DNA from: an uncultured Clostridium sp. | Lineage (GTDB): Bacteria; Bacillota; Clostridia; Lachnospirales; Lachnospiraceae | Length of the DNA: 64,000 bases | Assembly (NCBI GenBank): GCA_900549235.1 | Contig: URNT01000004.1 | Location: 1-64,000, forward strand | Reading direction: 5' to 3' | In this document: positions 42,942-52,082 of the stretch, piece by piece | Numbering within the stretch: position 1 is the stretch's first letter | How the letters are laid out: each line of letters opens with the position of its first letter | Program-made: the position numbers and the translations under genes | The notes under the pieces: model-generated | What the model was told of the DNA's origin: nothing | Databases searched by the model: none | What the model saw: the letters and a program-made list of their open reading frames with translations, nothing else

Positions 42942-43862
42942 TTAGGACAGTGCCTCCACTGCCTTCTGGACATCCTCCAGCTTTTCTACATTCAGTGTCT
43001 TTACTTCTTTATTGATCTTCTTCATAAAACCGGCCAGTGTCTTGCCTGGGCCGATCTCGATAAAGGTATCCACGCCGTCTGCCAGCATGGTCTCGATGCT
43101 CTGCTGCCATTTTACAGAGGAGGAAACCTGCTTTGTCAAAAGCTCCTTTACCTCAGCGGCAGAGGGTACATACTGAGCGGTTACATTTGCCACATAGGGA
43201 ATGACCGGTTCATGTACAGTTACCTGCTCTAATACCTCTCCCAGCTTCTCTCCCGCGCCGGTAAGCATACCGGAGTGGAAGGGACCGCTTACATTTAACA
43301 TCAGGGCCCGCTTGGCTCCTGCTGCCTTTAATTTCTCACAGGCTTCCTCTACGGCTGCCTTTCTGCCGGAGATCACGATCTGCCCGGGGCAGTTGTAGTT
43401 GGCAATCCATACGCCTTCAATGGGAGCGGTTACTTCCTCGATCACCGCCGCGTCCAGGGCAAGTATAGCTGCCATAGCTCCTTCTCCTACAGGTACTGCC
43501 TCCTGCATGAGGATCCCTCTCTGGCGTACCGTTTTAATGGCGTCATCCTCGCTCATCACACCGGCTGCCGCCAGGGCGCAATATTCTCCAAGGCTTAATC
43601 CGGCTGTTACATCCGGTTTGATTCCATTTTCTTCCAAAACCTTCATCATGGCGATGCTGGTGGTTACCATAGCGGCCTGGGTGTATTCTGTAATGTCCAG
43701 ACGGTCATTTTTCTCAAAGCACAGCTCCGGCATGGAAAAGCCCAGAAGCTCAGAAGCGCGGTCAAATACCTGCTTTCCTGTCTCAGTCTGCTCATAGAAA
43801 TCCTGTCCCATACCACAGACCTGAGCGCCCTGGCCGGGGAAGATAAATGCGATCTTACTCAT
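42942..43862 (-). CDS. fabD: Malonyl-CoA:ACP transacylase
   Basis: The 306-residue enzyme has IFPGQGAQVCGMG at the N-terminus, the nucleophile Ser in AGLSLGEYCAL (~residue 89) and His in GPFHSGML (~197). It loads malonyl groups onto ACP. GGAGGC precedes the ATG. Confidence 0.96.
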   Translation of the reverse strand: MSKIAFIFPGQGAQVCGMGQDFYEQTETGKQVFDRASELLGFSMPELCFEKNDRLDITEYTQAAMVTTSIAMMKVLEENGIKPDVTAGLSLGEYCALAAAGVMSEDDAIKTVRQRGILMQEAVPVGEGAMAAILALDAAVIEEVTAPIEGVWIANYNCPGQIVISGRKAAVEEACEKLKAAGAKRALMLNVSGPFHSGMLTGAGEKLGEVLEQVTVHEPVIPYVANVTAQYVPSAAEVKELLTKQVSSSVKWQQSIETMLADGVDTFIEIGPGKTLAGFMKKINKEVKTLNVEKLEDVQKAVEALS

Positions 43863-43875
43863 GTTTACAGCCTCC

Positions 43876-44802
43876 TTAGTTCCAGTGCAGCAGACTGGAA
43901 GCCTGTGCCATCATCTCATCGATCATTTCCTTACAGGTCTGCTCCTTTGCAATCATGCCTGCGATCTGGCCTGCCATAACGGTACCGTTTACCACGTCGC
44001 CCTCCTGAACTGCCTTTCTTAAGGCTCCAAGGGTCAGGTACTCCAGCTCCTCAAAGGACTTTCCTTCCTGCTCCAGCTTATTGTACTCTCTCGTCATCTG
44101 ATTTCTCAGGCAGCGTACCGGGTGGCCATGGCTGCGTCCCGTAACTGCGGAATCGATGTCCTTTGCCTTGATGATGCGCTGCTTGTAGTTTTCATGTACA
44201 ATGGATTCCTTTGCCACAACAAACCTGGTTCCCATCTGCACCGCCTCAGCGCCCAGCATAAATGCCGCCGCAATGCCTCTGCCGTCGCCGATACCGCCTG
44301 CCGCGATCACCGGGATGGATACAGCATCTACAACCTGGGGAACCAGAGACATGGTGGTCTGCTCGCCAATATGGCCGCCGGACTCTGTACCCTCAGCTAC
44401 CACTGCGTCTGCCCCGTACTTCTCCATACGGCGGGCCAGGGCTACGGAGGCAACCACCGGGATTACCTTGATACCGGCAGCCTTCCACATATCCATATAT
44501 TTCTCTGGATTTCCCGCTCCTGTGGTAACTACCTTGATCCCTTCCTCTACCACTACCTTTGCCACATCGTCTGCGTGAGGGCTTAACAGCATGACATTGA
44601 CGCCGATTGGCTTGTCTGTCAGAGCTCTTGCCTTGCGGATCTCATCTCTTACCACCTCGCCGGGGGCATTGGCTCCGCCGATCAGTCCCAGACCGCCGGC
44701 TGCGGACACGCCTGCCGCCAGATTGTGTTCCGCTACCCAGGCCATACCGCCCTGAATAATCGGATATTCAATACCTAGCATTTCTGTAATTCTTGTTTTC
44801 AT
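43876..44802 (-). CDS. fabK: FMN-dependent enoyl-ACP reductase
   Basis: The 308-residue flavoprotein has YPIIQGGMAWVAEH (FMN loop), VVAEGTESGGHIG (~residue 132, active-site His) and PVIAAGGIGDGRG. It reduces enoyl-ACP, closing the elongation cycle in place of FabI. It is the first gene after the terminator-like hairpin that follows acpP. GGAGGTA precedes the ATG. Confidence 0.94.
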   Translation of the reverse strand: MKTRITEMLGIEYPIIQGGMAWVAEHNLAAGVSAAGGLGLIGGANAPGEVVRDEIRKARALTDKPIGVNVMLLSPHADDVAKVVVEEGIKVVTTGAGNPEKYMDMWKAAGIKVIPVVASVALARRMEKYGADAVVAEGTESGGHIGEQTTMSLVPQVVDAVSIPVIAAGGIGDGRGIAAAFMLGAEAVQMGTRFVVAKESIVHENYKQRIIKAKDIDSAVTGRSHGHPVRCLRNQMTREYNKLEQEGKSFEELEYLTLGALRKAVQEGDVVNGTVMAGQIAGMIAKEQTCKEMIDEMMAQASSLLHWN

Positions 44803-44841
44803 CCTTACTACCTCCAGTTCTGTACAGTCCAGCGCCGTTAC

Positions 44842-44883
44842 AAAAAAAGAGTTCCGCTTGCGGAACTCTTGCGCGGTTCGCGC
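44842..44883 (-). terminator. Terminator/attenuator between acpP and fabK
   Basis: On the minus strand a small GCGCG/CGCGC hairpin (44871-44883) is followed by AAGAGTTCCGC-AA-GCGGAACTCTT (44847-44870) and seven T. It stands inside the operon, so some transcripts should end after acpP. Confidence 0.8.
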
Positions 44884-44901
44884 GGACGTGTGAGGATTAA
44901 A

Positions 44902-45135
44902 TTAAGCCTCTACGCCTTTGGACTTTAAGTAATTCATAACGTCGCCTACAGTTGTCAGCTGCTCTAACTCCTCTGCAGGGATCTCAACAGAATACTCATC
45001 CTCCAGAGCCATAACCAGCTCAAACAGGTCCAGGGAATCTGCTCCTAAATCCTCTTTAAAGGAAGATGCCTCGGTAACGGTCTCTGCATCTACGCTCAGC
45101 TGCTCTGCAATAATTTCTTTCATTTTCTCTAACAT
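44902..45135 (-). CDS. acpP: Acyl carrier protein
   Basis: The 77-residue acidic protein has the phosphopantetheine Ser in LGADSLDLFELVMALE (~residue 36). It carries the growing acyl chain. AAAGGAG lies upstream. The hairpin downstream would raise its level relative to later operon genes. Confidence 0.95.
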   Translation of the reverse strand: MLEKMKEIIAEQLSVDAETVTEASSFKEDLGADSLDLFELVMALEDEYSVEIPAEELEQLTTVGDVMNYLKSKGVEA

Positions 45136-45201
45136 GATTTTAATCTCCTTTTTGTTTTTTGTTTTCTATGTCATTCTATCATGTATTGTTCTGTTTTTCA
45201 A

Positions 45202-46164
45202 TTACCACTCTAAAAGGGCCGCGCCCCATGTAAGCCCTGCTCCAAAACCGGAAAAAACGATCTTATCGCCTGGCCTTAGCATACCCTTTTGGTTGATCTC
45301 ATCCAACAGCAGAGGGACAGATGCACCAGAGGTGTTGCCGTAATGCTCCATATTTACCGGGAACCTGTCCAGGCTTACCTTCAGACGCTTGGCAATGGAT
45401 TCGATGATCCTGTAGTTTGCCTGATGGATCACAAAATACCGGATCTCATCCGCGGAAACTCCTGTATCGGAAAGAAGCTCATTGATACACTCCGGCACCT
45501 TTTTCACCGCAAACTTAAATACCTCCTGGCCGTCCATGGCCATATAGCCAAGCTCCGGCTTTTTTCCAAGAAGGAAATTTCCATTTGTACGGGATCCACA
45601 GGTCAGTACACCGCCTTTGGTTCCGTCTGAGTGCATATTTACGCCCAGAATACCGGTTTCTGATGCCTGTACCACCACAGCCCCCGCTCCGTCTCCAAAC
45701 AAAACGCAGGTGCCCCGGTCCTTCCAGTCGATCAGCTTGCTTAAAACATCCGCGCCGATCACCAGAGCTGTCTTATAAATGCCGCTGCTGATAAATGCAT
45801 GAGCTGTATTTAAGGCAAATACAAATCCGGTGCAGGCAGCGCTGATGTCATAACAGGCCGCATTGACCGCTCCGATCTTTCCCTGGACCTCACAGGCCCC
45901 ATTAGGGAAGCAGTAATCCGGTGAGGAGGTGGCAAGGAGAATCAGGTCGATCTCCTCCGGCCCGATGCCAGCACTCTCCATCGCCCGCCTGGCCGCTCTG
46001 GCTGCCATATCCGATGTGCTGTCTTCTGTTGCGATCCTGCGCTCACCAATGCCTGTCCTGCTTCGGATCCATTCGTCGTTGGTCTCCACAATCTTTGCAA
46101 GGTCATCATTGGTTACGATCTGCTCCGGTACGTATGAACCGGTTCCTATGATTCTTGTTGTCAT
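45202..46164 (-). CDS. fabH: 3-oxoacyl-ACP synthase III
   Basis: The 320-residue enzyme starts the cycle by condensing acetyl-CoA with malonyl-ACP. Catalytic Cys is in DISAACTGFVFAL (~residue 112), His in VIHQANYR (~247) and Asn in GNTSGAS (~277). ATG 46164 matches the family N-terminus (TTRIIGTGSYVPE); its ribosome site is weak, and an ATG 24 bp upstream is possible. It is the first operon gene. Confidence 0.94.
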   Translation of the reverse strand: MTTRIIGTGSYVPEQIVTNDDLAKIVETNDEWIRSRTGIGERRIATEDSTSDMAARAARRAMESAGIGPEEIDLILLATSSPDYCFPNGACEVQGKIGAVNAACYDISAACTGFVFALNTAHAFISSGIYKTALVIGADVLSKLIDWKDRGTCVLFGDGAGAVVVQASETGILGVNMHSDGTKGGVLTCGSRTNGNFLLGKKPELGYMAMDGQEVFKFAVKKVPECINELLSDTGVSADEIRYFVIHQANYRIIESIAKRLKVSLDRFPVNMEHYGNTSGASVPLLLDEINQKGMLRPGDKIVFSGFGAGLTWGAALLEW

Positions 46165-46240
46165 TCTTCTTACCCATCCCGAATCCATACGACTTAGAGT
46201 GGACTCATGCCTTCCTTTTTTCGTTCCCTAAAGGAAATAC

Positions 46241-46285
46241 TTTGAACTTCAAACTAATACTACAGGACGGGATTCGTTTTGTCAA
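46241..46285 (-). promoter_or_regulatory. Fatty-acid operon promoter with FabT-type operator
   Basis: Read leftward, TTGACA (46280-46285), a 17-bp spacer and TAGTAT (46257-46262). Four bases past the -10, across the expected start site, lies the perfect palindrome TTTGAA-C-TTCAAA (46241-46253), which matches the FabT-box pattern recalled from Firmicutes. Confidence 0.85.
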
Positions 46286-46380
46286 GACGGTTTTTTACTG
46301 TTTTTTGGAAAGTTTACTGGACATTACCATTTCTTACCATTTCTGTTCCTTCCATATATTGACTTTATTTTTAGAATTTG

Positions 46381-46412
46381 CTAACGTTAGAGTGTACTGA
46401 TTTCTGTACAAT
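46381..46412 (+). promoter_or_regulatory. abrB-type gene promoter with palindromes
   Basis: CTAACGTTAG (46381-46390) is a perfect 10-bp palindrome; TGTAC-N8-GTACA spans 46393-46410; TACAAT (46407-46412) is a likely -10 without a clear -35. A further CGTTAG lies at the ribosome site. Autoregulation is possible. Confidence 0.5.
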
Positions 46413-46439
46413 ATTACTTTTTCGTTAGGAGGTATACGC

Positions 46440-46706
46440 ATGAAGACAACGGGTGTGATCCGTAAACTGGATGAGCTTGGCAGAATTACGCTTCCTATAG
46501 AATTAAGGAGGAGTCTTGACCTTGATGTCAAGGATGGACTTGAAATTACCGTTCAGGACAACTGCATTATTCTTAAGAAAGCAGAATGTGCCGACATCTT
46601 CACCGGAAGTACAGAGGACCTGCTGGAGTACGAGGGGAAGAAGGTTTCCAGAGCATCAATCCTCGCCCTTGCCAGGCTGGCCGGATTGAATGTAGCAGAA
46701 GCATAA
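46440..46706 (+). CDS. AbrB/SpoVT-family transition-state regulator
   Basis: The 88-residue protein opens with the swapped-hairpin DNA-binding domain (GVIRKLDELGRITLPIELRR, residues ~5-24; KDGLEI) and has a short helical C-terminus. AbrB-type proteins repress post-exponential genes. TAGGAGG lies 8 bases before ATG 46440. It stands alone, divergent from the fatty-acid operon. Confidence 0.88.
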   Translation: MKTTGVIRKLDELGRITLPIELRRSLDLDVKDGLEITVQDNCIILKKAECADIFTGSTEDLLEYEGKKVSRASILALARLAGLNVAEA

Positions 46707-46746
46707 GAGTCTGAATTTAAGAAGTAAGAAGTCAAGGTATGAATGA

Positions 46747-46778
46747 GGCCGGACAGGAGTGTGAACTCCTGTCCGGCC
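46747..46778. terminator. Strong hairpin between abrB-type gene and manA-like gene
   Basis: A perfect 14-bp stem GGCCGGACAGGAGT / ACTCCTGTCCGGCC closes a four-base GTGA loop. No proper U-run follows on either strand, so it may act as a transcript-end stabiliser or a weak bidirectional terminator. Confidence 0.6.
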
Positions 46779-46784
46779 GAAGGT

Positions 46785-47885
46785 TTATTGGGGGCCAAAG
46801 AAGTGCAGAAGGCGCAGTATTTTACTTTCACTTCCAGCCTCCACAGTAAAATGTCCTGTTCCTGCCGGAATAAAAATCTGATCCCCCTGTTTCAAGCTGA
46901 TTCTATGTCCTTGAGCAGACGCTTCGCCCTCCCCTTCCAGTACATAAAGTCCTCCAAATCCTGAAAGGCCGGGTATCTCCATTTTACATCCGCATTGAAC
47001 CTGTATCTCATCCAGACGAAACATAGATGTATTCCCGTATCCCACCAGCGTTTTTCTGATACCGCCTTCCTGCTTGACAATCTCAGATGGGCTGATAAAA
47101 TATCTGCTCCGAAGTTCCTCCCGGCTTATATCTTCATAATGGAATATGTCAAACATCCGTTCAAAGCCCAATCCCTGATGGCACATGGAATCATCTACCT
47201 TAAGGCCAGATGGTGTCATTCTCTCCACCCGTATGGTGTAGTCTGTAGGCTCCTGAATTTCTACCAGAAAACATCCCGCACCAATGGCATGAGGCATTCC
47301 ACCTTCAATCAGTATTGTATCTCCTGGCTGTACCTCAAACCGTTCCATAACTGAAAGCATTCCATCAATATCTTGTCTGTCAAATAGTTCCTTCCACAGT
47401 TTCCGGGTAACTCCCTGTTTAAAACCAAGGTAAACACAAGGTATCTCCCCATTTATCTCACGGCCCTCTAAAATATGCCAGCACTCTGTTTTTCCAAAAG
47501 GGCTGTGAAACAGCTCGGCAGCCGTTTTCTGATCTGGATGCACTTGAAGCGTCAAACGTTCTCCGCTGTCAATCAGCTTTACCAATACTCCAAGAAGGGC
47601 ACCTTCCCCAGAAGCTATACTTCTTCCAAGATACTGCTCCGGTTCCTTCTCAAGCAGCTCCTTAAGGGTTATATCACTTCCCTGTATATGACTTAAGCCT
47701 TCATCTGTACCTTCCGTACATCCCGCATTTCTGGCAGACACCACTGACATAATCCATTCCTCCGGAAAGTGTCCATCCAGACCATCCGGTTTTCTGTGAA
47801 GGCGATCCAGGCGGCTTCCTCCCAGATAGGTTCTCCATACCCTGGGATTATCCAGCCTGATAAAAGCTTGCCGTTTTTCCGTCAT
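46785..47885 (-). CDS. Class I mannose-6-phosphate-isomerase-like cupin
   Basis: The 366-residue protein keeps the zinc-site pattern of class I phosphomannose isomerase: Gln and His in LQVHPD (~residue 118), Glu in FGKTECWH (~135), His in MPHAIG (~203) and Arg in TDYTIRVER (~219), then a second cupin. Class I enzymes interconvert mannose-6-P and fructose-6-P. It is the last gene of the glycyl-radical operon and overlaps the cupin gene by four bases. No sugar kinase is present, so its natural substrate may differ from mannose-6-P (inference). Confidence 0.8.
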   Translation of the reverse strand: MTEKRQAFIRLDNPRVWRTYLGGSRLDRLHRKPDGLDGHFPEEWIMSVVSARNAGCTEGTDEGLSHIQGSDITLKELLEKEPEQYLGRSIASGEGALLGVLVKLIDSGERLTLQVHPDQKTAAELFHSPFGKTECWHILEGREINGEIPCVYLGFKQGVTRKLWKELFDRQDIDGMLSVMERFEVQPGDTILIEGGMPHAIGAGCFLVEIQEPTDYTIRVERMTPSGLKVDDSMCHQGLGFERMFDIFHYEDISREELRSRYFISPSEIVKQEGGIRKTLVGYGNTSMFRLDEIQVQCGCKMEIPGLSGFGGLYVLEGEGEASAQGHRISLKQGDQIFIPAGTGHFTVEAGSESKILRLLHFFGPQ

Positions 47886-48667
47886 TTCAGACTCTCCTTT
47901 ACTCCTGTTGGCTTATGTACCTCGTCTAAATATGCTACAGCTGCCTCCTTTTGCTCTTGAGGAGTACAGTCAATCCATAAATAATGCATTTTCTGGCCTT
48001 TTCTGGCAATTACTCCATGATTGCTTCCCAGAGGAATATGTACAAGGGTATTACCCTTCATCGGGCAGATTCTGCAATCAATCAGCAGCTCCATATCATT
48101 TTCAGGGAAACTGAAAAAGAATTGGTCAAGAAGGGGATGAGTATGCTGTCCAACCAGATCCTCCCCATTTGCCTCTACACTTCCCAGAGCAAATCTTGGG
48201 ATCACAGATTGCTTTAAAAGAGCCCGGCTGATCGTTGTTTCACTTTTGAAAAAATCACGGTATTGAGGAGCATCCTCATAAGCCAGGGTAATTGGAAATT
48301 CTCTCTCTTTCTCCTTCAGATCTGACAGGTCACTTTCATTCATATCCCAACAAATCTCCAAAAGGCTGCTAGCTTCTATGGCGTTGATTCTTATATCACT
48401 CCATGGAGCTGCTGTAAACAGTGCCATTTCATTGTAAAGGACTTTCTTTCCTTCAGATTCAAACTCCGCTGCCCCGTCACACAGGAAAAAAATTCGGATT
48501 TTTTCATTCTGTCCTTTTAATATAAGACTCTCTCCCTGCATCATTTTACGACTGTACACCGCTGCTCCAGGAATCTCTCCCTTAAGCATCAATTGTTCCC
48601 CTGATCCCTCACAATTCATCTCCAGGGTCTCCATTTTAATGTCTGAAAGCTTTACTGGTAATATCAT
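47882..48667 (-). CDS. Bicupin protein of the glycyl radical operon, function unknown
   Basis: The 261-residue protein looks like two cupin domains: one near residues 25-110 with no clear metal site, and one near 150-245 with ALGSVEANGEDLVGQHTHPL then DQFFFSFPEN and IPLGSNHGV, giving His residues typical of a metal-binding cupin. It could be an isomerase or a mutarotase acting on the pathway product. It lies 29 bp after the glycyl radical enzyme gene and overlaps the isomerase gene. I do not recognise a named family. Confidence 0.65.
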   Translation of the reverse strand: MILPVKLSDIKMETLEMNCEGSGEQLMLKGEIPGAAVYSRKMMQGESLILKGQNEKIRIFFLCDGAAEFESEGKKVLYNEMALFTAAPWSDIRINAIEASSLLEICWDMNESDLSDLKEKEREFPITLAYEDAPQYRDFFKSETTISRALLKQSVIPRFALGSVEANGEDLVGQHTHPLLDQFFFSFPENDMELLIDCRICPMKGNTLVHIPLGSNHGVIARKGQKMHYLWIDCTPQEQKEAAVAYLDEVHKPTGVKESLK

Positions 48668-48696
48668 TTTCCTTTCTCCTCCTGCTATTTATTTTT

Positions 48697-50961
48697 TCAG
48701 CATCCGCTGCTGGCCTTCATTCCTGGCATATCCTGATCTTCTCCATTAACTGCCAGAATACGGTCAACCACCAGCTGTCTAAATTCTGGACTCAGCATTG
48801 CAAAATATGCAGTAAATCCAGTTACCCTAACTACCAGATCTGGATATTTTCCCGGATCCTTATGGGCCTCCAGCACCTTATGCTTGTCGATAATATTAAT
48901 ATTGAGAAGTGTATTCCCTGTTTCCAAAATGGTTCGTATCATAGCAACCATCTTATCGATCCCCTCCGGCGTACCTGCAATCTGAGGATCCAGTTCCAGC
49001 TGTACCGGCGCACAGTTCCCATAGCCAGGCTGAATATTGGCAATACTATTGGCCATCGCTGTTACTGCTCCGTCCTTTCGAAAACCATAAGTTGGATTTG
49101 CCCCATGATTGATGGCTTCGCCGTTGTGGCGTCCATTGGGAGTAGCCCTTACATGGCTACCGAATTCCAATGTATTAGACCAGCTGAACCATCCTGGAAT
49201 AAACTGAATCTGACTATAATCGGGATCAAGAGCTCGTATAACCGGAACCGCCTCCCGAACCAGACGGCTAAACAGCTCACTGATCTTGACTGCCCATTGG
49301 TCTGCCAACGTATTGCCGCCGCAATACCGTTCACTGTGAAGCATCATCTGACGTACATACTCCCCATCAATATCCTTCCAATCCAATTCAAGCTGGCGGG
49401 TAAGATCCTGCCATGTGATCTTTCCTTCTCTCTCAATCCTCTGTTCGCAGGCCGCAAAACTGTCAGCTGCTGTGCCAATTCCTGCCCCATCCATGCACAT
49501 ATTAAAATATCTGGCACTTTTAGTCACATCCTTCCCAGTTTCCACCGGCCCCTGGCTCAGCAGGTTACAGATTAATTCCGGCTCGTTTTTATCCTGGTTG
49601 TGAAGATGGAATAAAATTCCCCTTGCAGTAGTATCCACAGCCCTTGCAAGATGCTTCTCAAACTTAGTCCACAAAACCTTTGTACTCGGAGCCTCCTGGT
49701 CTGCTTCTCTCATCATCTCGTAATAAGCCACCTCAAATACCTTGGCCACATTGATCTTCACCAAGTCATTCAGGGTATACTCCATTCCTGGAATACTCAT
49801 CCAGCTGCACCCTGCCGCAAGGCGCTTTCTTGCCAGGCTCCTGTCATAACCAAGCCTCATAAACCCCTTTACCAGGCTGTTATCCCCTGAAAATCTAGGC
49901 CATGCATTTTTATTTTTAAACAGATAGTATACGCTCTTTTTAAAGAAATCCTCATTCATGTTATCATGAACCCGTACCGTCAGATTGCAGGCGATATTGA
50001 TCCAATCTGCTGCCTCCAGAATCAGATAGCTGATATGACTTGCCATATCGTTTCCATTATCATCCGGACCAGCCAGCTGATAATATCTGGTGTCATTTAA
50101 AAACAGGCAGGCAATATAAAATTTTGCCGTCTCATCATCCAGAAGCCCTTCTCTTATATCGTGCTCATAAAAGGGCCTTAAAAGCTCATCCAGCTGACCG
50201 CCTGAGGGGCCTCGATTGTAAAGCCGGGAAAAGAAGCTGAACCAGCACATCCACTGGATACATTCCCTAAGTGTCTCAGGCGGCTGTTCAGCCATTTTTT
50301 CGTTGCAGTCAGCCATCTCCTTTAAATTTTGTTTTAGATATGGATTTTTCTCCTGCTCAAACAGCTCCCGGATCTCTGCCGCTATACGGTGAAGAAATCG
50401 AATGATATGCTCCACTACCATAATCTCACTTTCATAAAAGAGAGTATACTCAGGTTCATTGTTGATCTTCTGGTATCGCTTCAATTTTTCCAGTATTCCT
50501 CCCCACCCCATATGAAATCCCATTCTCAAATCCGGAGTAAAATGTCCATCTGAACCAATCCCGCAGACAATATTGTACTCATCAAAGGCCTCCCTTAGAT
50601 CATCATAGGGCATATCCGGATTCCATATGGCACCCTTCTGACGGGTCATGAAGAAAAATCCTCGTCCCACAAAAGCATCCAGAGGATCACAGTAAAGCGG
50701 ATGTTCATCTAACAGCTTACAGTAGTTTGTTCTCCATCCCTCATAGCCATAATAGCTTCCATTCTCATGATTTGGAATACATTCAAAATGAAAATCCTCT
50801 GGCGGTACTACCCGGCCATAATCATCCTCGTCCAAACCTCCCTCCATCTCAATCTTTTCTTCTGTCTGTTTCAGTTTTCGCTGCTTTAACAGTTGGATCC
50901 TTTTATCCAGTGTAAATGTTTCATCTGCTGGGTATTCATTAATAAACTGCAGTTTTCCCAT
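48697..50961 (-). CDS. Glycyl radical enzyme of unknown substrate
   Basis: The 754-residue PFL-like protein has the radical-bearing glycine in VRVTGFTAYFAM (Gly715) near the C-terminus and the thiyl-radical cysteine in AAGCSWMSIPGMEYT (Cys385). Dehydratases, CutC and arylacetate decarboxylases normally read GCVE here, with a Glu two positions after Cys; this protein has Trp. It also differs from the Cys-Cys of pyruvate formate-lyase. AGGAGG precedes ATG 50961, 17 bp after the activase gene. With the symporter, cupin and isomerase neighbours, a sugar, polyol or sugar-derived acid is the likely substrate (inference). Confidence 0.88.
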   Translation of the reverse strand: MGKLQFINEYPADETFTLDKRIQLLKQRKLKQTEEKIEMEGGLDEDDYGRVVPPEDFHFECIPNHENGSYYGYEGWRTNYCKLLDEHPLYCDPLDAFVGRGFFFMTRQKGAIWNPDMPYDDLREAFDEYNIVCGIGSDGHFTPDLRMGFHMGWGGILEKLKRYQKINNEPEYTLFYESEIMVVEHIIRFLHRIAAEIRELFEQEKNPYLKQNLKEMADCNEKMAEQPPETLRECIQWMCWFSFFSRLYNRGPSGGQLDELLRPFYEHDIREGLLDDETAKFYIACLFLNDTRYYQLAGPDDNGNDMASHISYLILEAADWINIACNLTVRVHDNMNEDFFKKSVYYLFKNKNAWPRFSGDNSLVKGFMRLGYDRSLARKRLAAGCSWMSIPGMEYTLNDLVKINVAKVFEVAYYEMMREADQEAPSTKVLWTKFEKHLARAVDTTARGILFHLHNQDKNEPELICNLLSQGPVETGKDVTKSARYFNMCMDGAGIGTAADSFAACEQRIEREGKITWQDLTRQLELDWKDIDGEYVRQMMLHSERYCGGNTLADQWAVKISELFSRLVREAVPVIRALDPDYSQIQFIPGWFSWSNTLEFGSHVRATPNGRHNGEAINHGANPTYGFRKDGAVTAMANSIANIQPGYGNCAPVQLELDPQIAGTPEGIDKMVAMIRTILETGNTLLNINIIDKHKVLEAHKDPGKYPDLVVRVTGFTAYFAMLSPEFRQLVVDRILAVNGEDQDMPGMKASSGC

Positions 50962-50978
50962 TCTGTTTGTTCCTCCTA

Positions 50979-51887
50979 CTATTCTGTCCGCACAGGAATC
51001 CCTGCGCTTTGGGCAATTTCTTTTAATTCTGAAATTCTCCTTCCTTCCAGAGGCCTTTTCCCTTCAAACAGGTTTTCCCGCTTCAGGCTCCTGTACTTCG
51101 ACTCTCCCAAAGGATTAAAATTCAGCAGTTCATAATATTTCATAGCTCCTTCTTGATCTGCTTCCTTTAAAAATACTGCAATATTTTTAATATTCTCATT
51201 ACTGTCCGTTACTCCCGGAATCAAGGGCGTGCGCACAATAAACGTTTTTTTTATAGCAGCAATATGCCGGATATTCTCCTTAATCTGCTCGTTTCCTGTT
51301 CCTGTCCATTTTTTATGCATCTCTGTGTCATCCAGCTTTAAATCACACATGATCAAATCTATTTTTTCTATTAAAGGCTGAATCTGTTTCCAAGGAAAGT
51401 TTAAATTGGTTTCAATTCCTACTGAGATTCCTTGTTCATGACAGGCATCTGTCAGCATCTCAGCAAACTCCTGCTGGCAAAGTACCTCTCCACCGGACAA
51501 CGTAACGCCGCCTTTACTATTTTCATAATAGGGCTTATCCTGAAGGATCTCATCCATAACCTGCTCCACACTCATTTTATTCCCACTGATGGCCATAGCT
51601 CCTGCATAGCAGATACTGGCACATTTTCCGCAGGTTACGCATAGATTTGGGAAAAAGCGGTGCTCGTTATTAATCCTTTTATGAGCCTTACTGGGACACG
51701 CATACACACATTTAAAACAGCCGATACATTTCTCAGCATAATAATGCAGTTCCCTGTTCATGCGGATTGTTTCAGGATTATGACACCAAGCACATTTCAT
51801 ATTACAACCCTTAAAAAAAACGGTTGTGCGGATTCCTGGTCCATCATTCAGGGAAAATCGTTCGATTTCCGTAATCATTCCATCCAT
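50979..51887 (-). CDS. Glycyl radical enzyme activase (radical SAM)
   Basis: The 302-residue protein has the CxxxCxxC site at Cys 28, 32, 35 (GCNMKCAWCHNP) that holds the SAM-binding [4Fe-4S] cluster, two further ferredoxin motifs (Cys 54/57/60/64 and 83/86/89/93) as in dehydratase-type activases, and TLSGGEVLCQ in the SAM domain. It generates the glycyl radical on the adjacent enzyme. AAGGAGG precedes ATG 51887. The 195-bp gap to the divergent AraC gene holds the promoters. Confidence 0.92.
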   Translation of the reverse strand: MDGMITEIERFSLNDGPGIRTTVFFKGCNMKCAWCHNPETIRMNRELHYYAEKCIGCFKCVYACPSKAHKRINNEHRFFPNLCVTCGKCASICYAGAMAISGNKMSVEQVMDEILQDKPYYENSKGGVTLSGGEVLCQQEFAEMLTDACHEQGISVGIETNLNFPWKQIQPLIEKIDLIMCDLKLDDTEMHKKWTGTGNEQIKENIRHIAAIKKTFIVRTPLIPGVTDSNENIKNIAVFLKEADQEGAMKYYELLNFNPLGESKYRSLKRENLFEGKRPLEGRRISELKEIAQSAGIPVRTE

Positions 51888-52030
51888 TTGTATCTGCCTC
51901 CTTAATCTCTATCTGGTTGTTATCCTTATTCTACTCCTGCCTCTTCTTCTTTTTTTTGATAAACCGGGGGATTTTTTTGCTTTTCTTTGGTTTCTTTAGC
52001 AGGGGGTGACCTGAATTAGAAAAAATGTTA

Positions 52031-52036
52031 TATAAT
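52031..52036 (+). promoter_or_regulatory. -10 element of the AraC gene
   Basis: TATAAT at 52031-52036 precedes the AraC start by about 45 bp; the -35 region (TGACCT near 52007) is weak. The 51888-52082 gap also contains T-rich tracts and a probable TAGAAT -10 for the leftward activase gene; no clear AraC repeat was found. Confidence 0.5.
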
Positions 52037-52082
52037 GGACCTAAGCGAACCAGTATATTTATTTTTAAAGGAGGCAGCGCCT

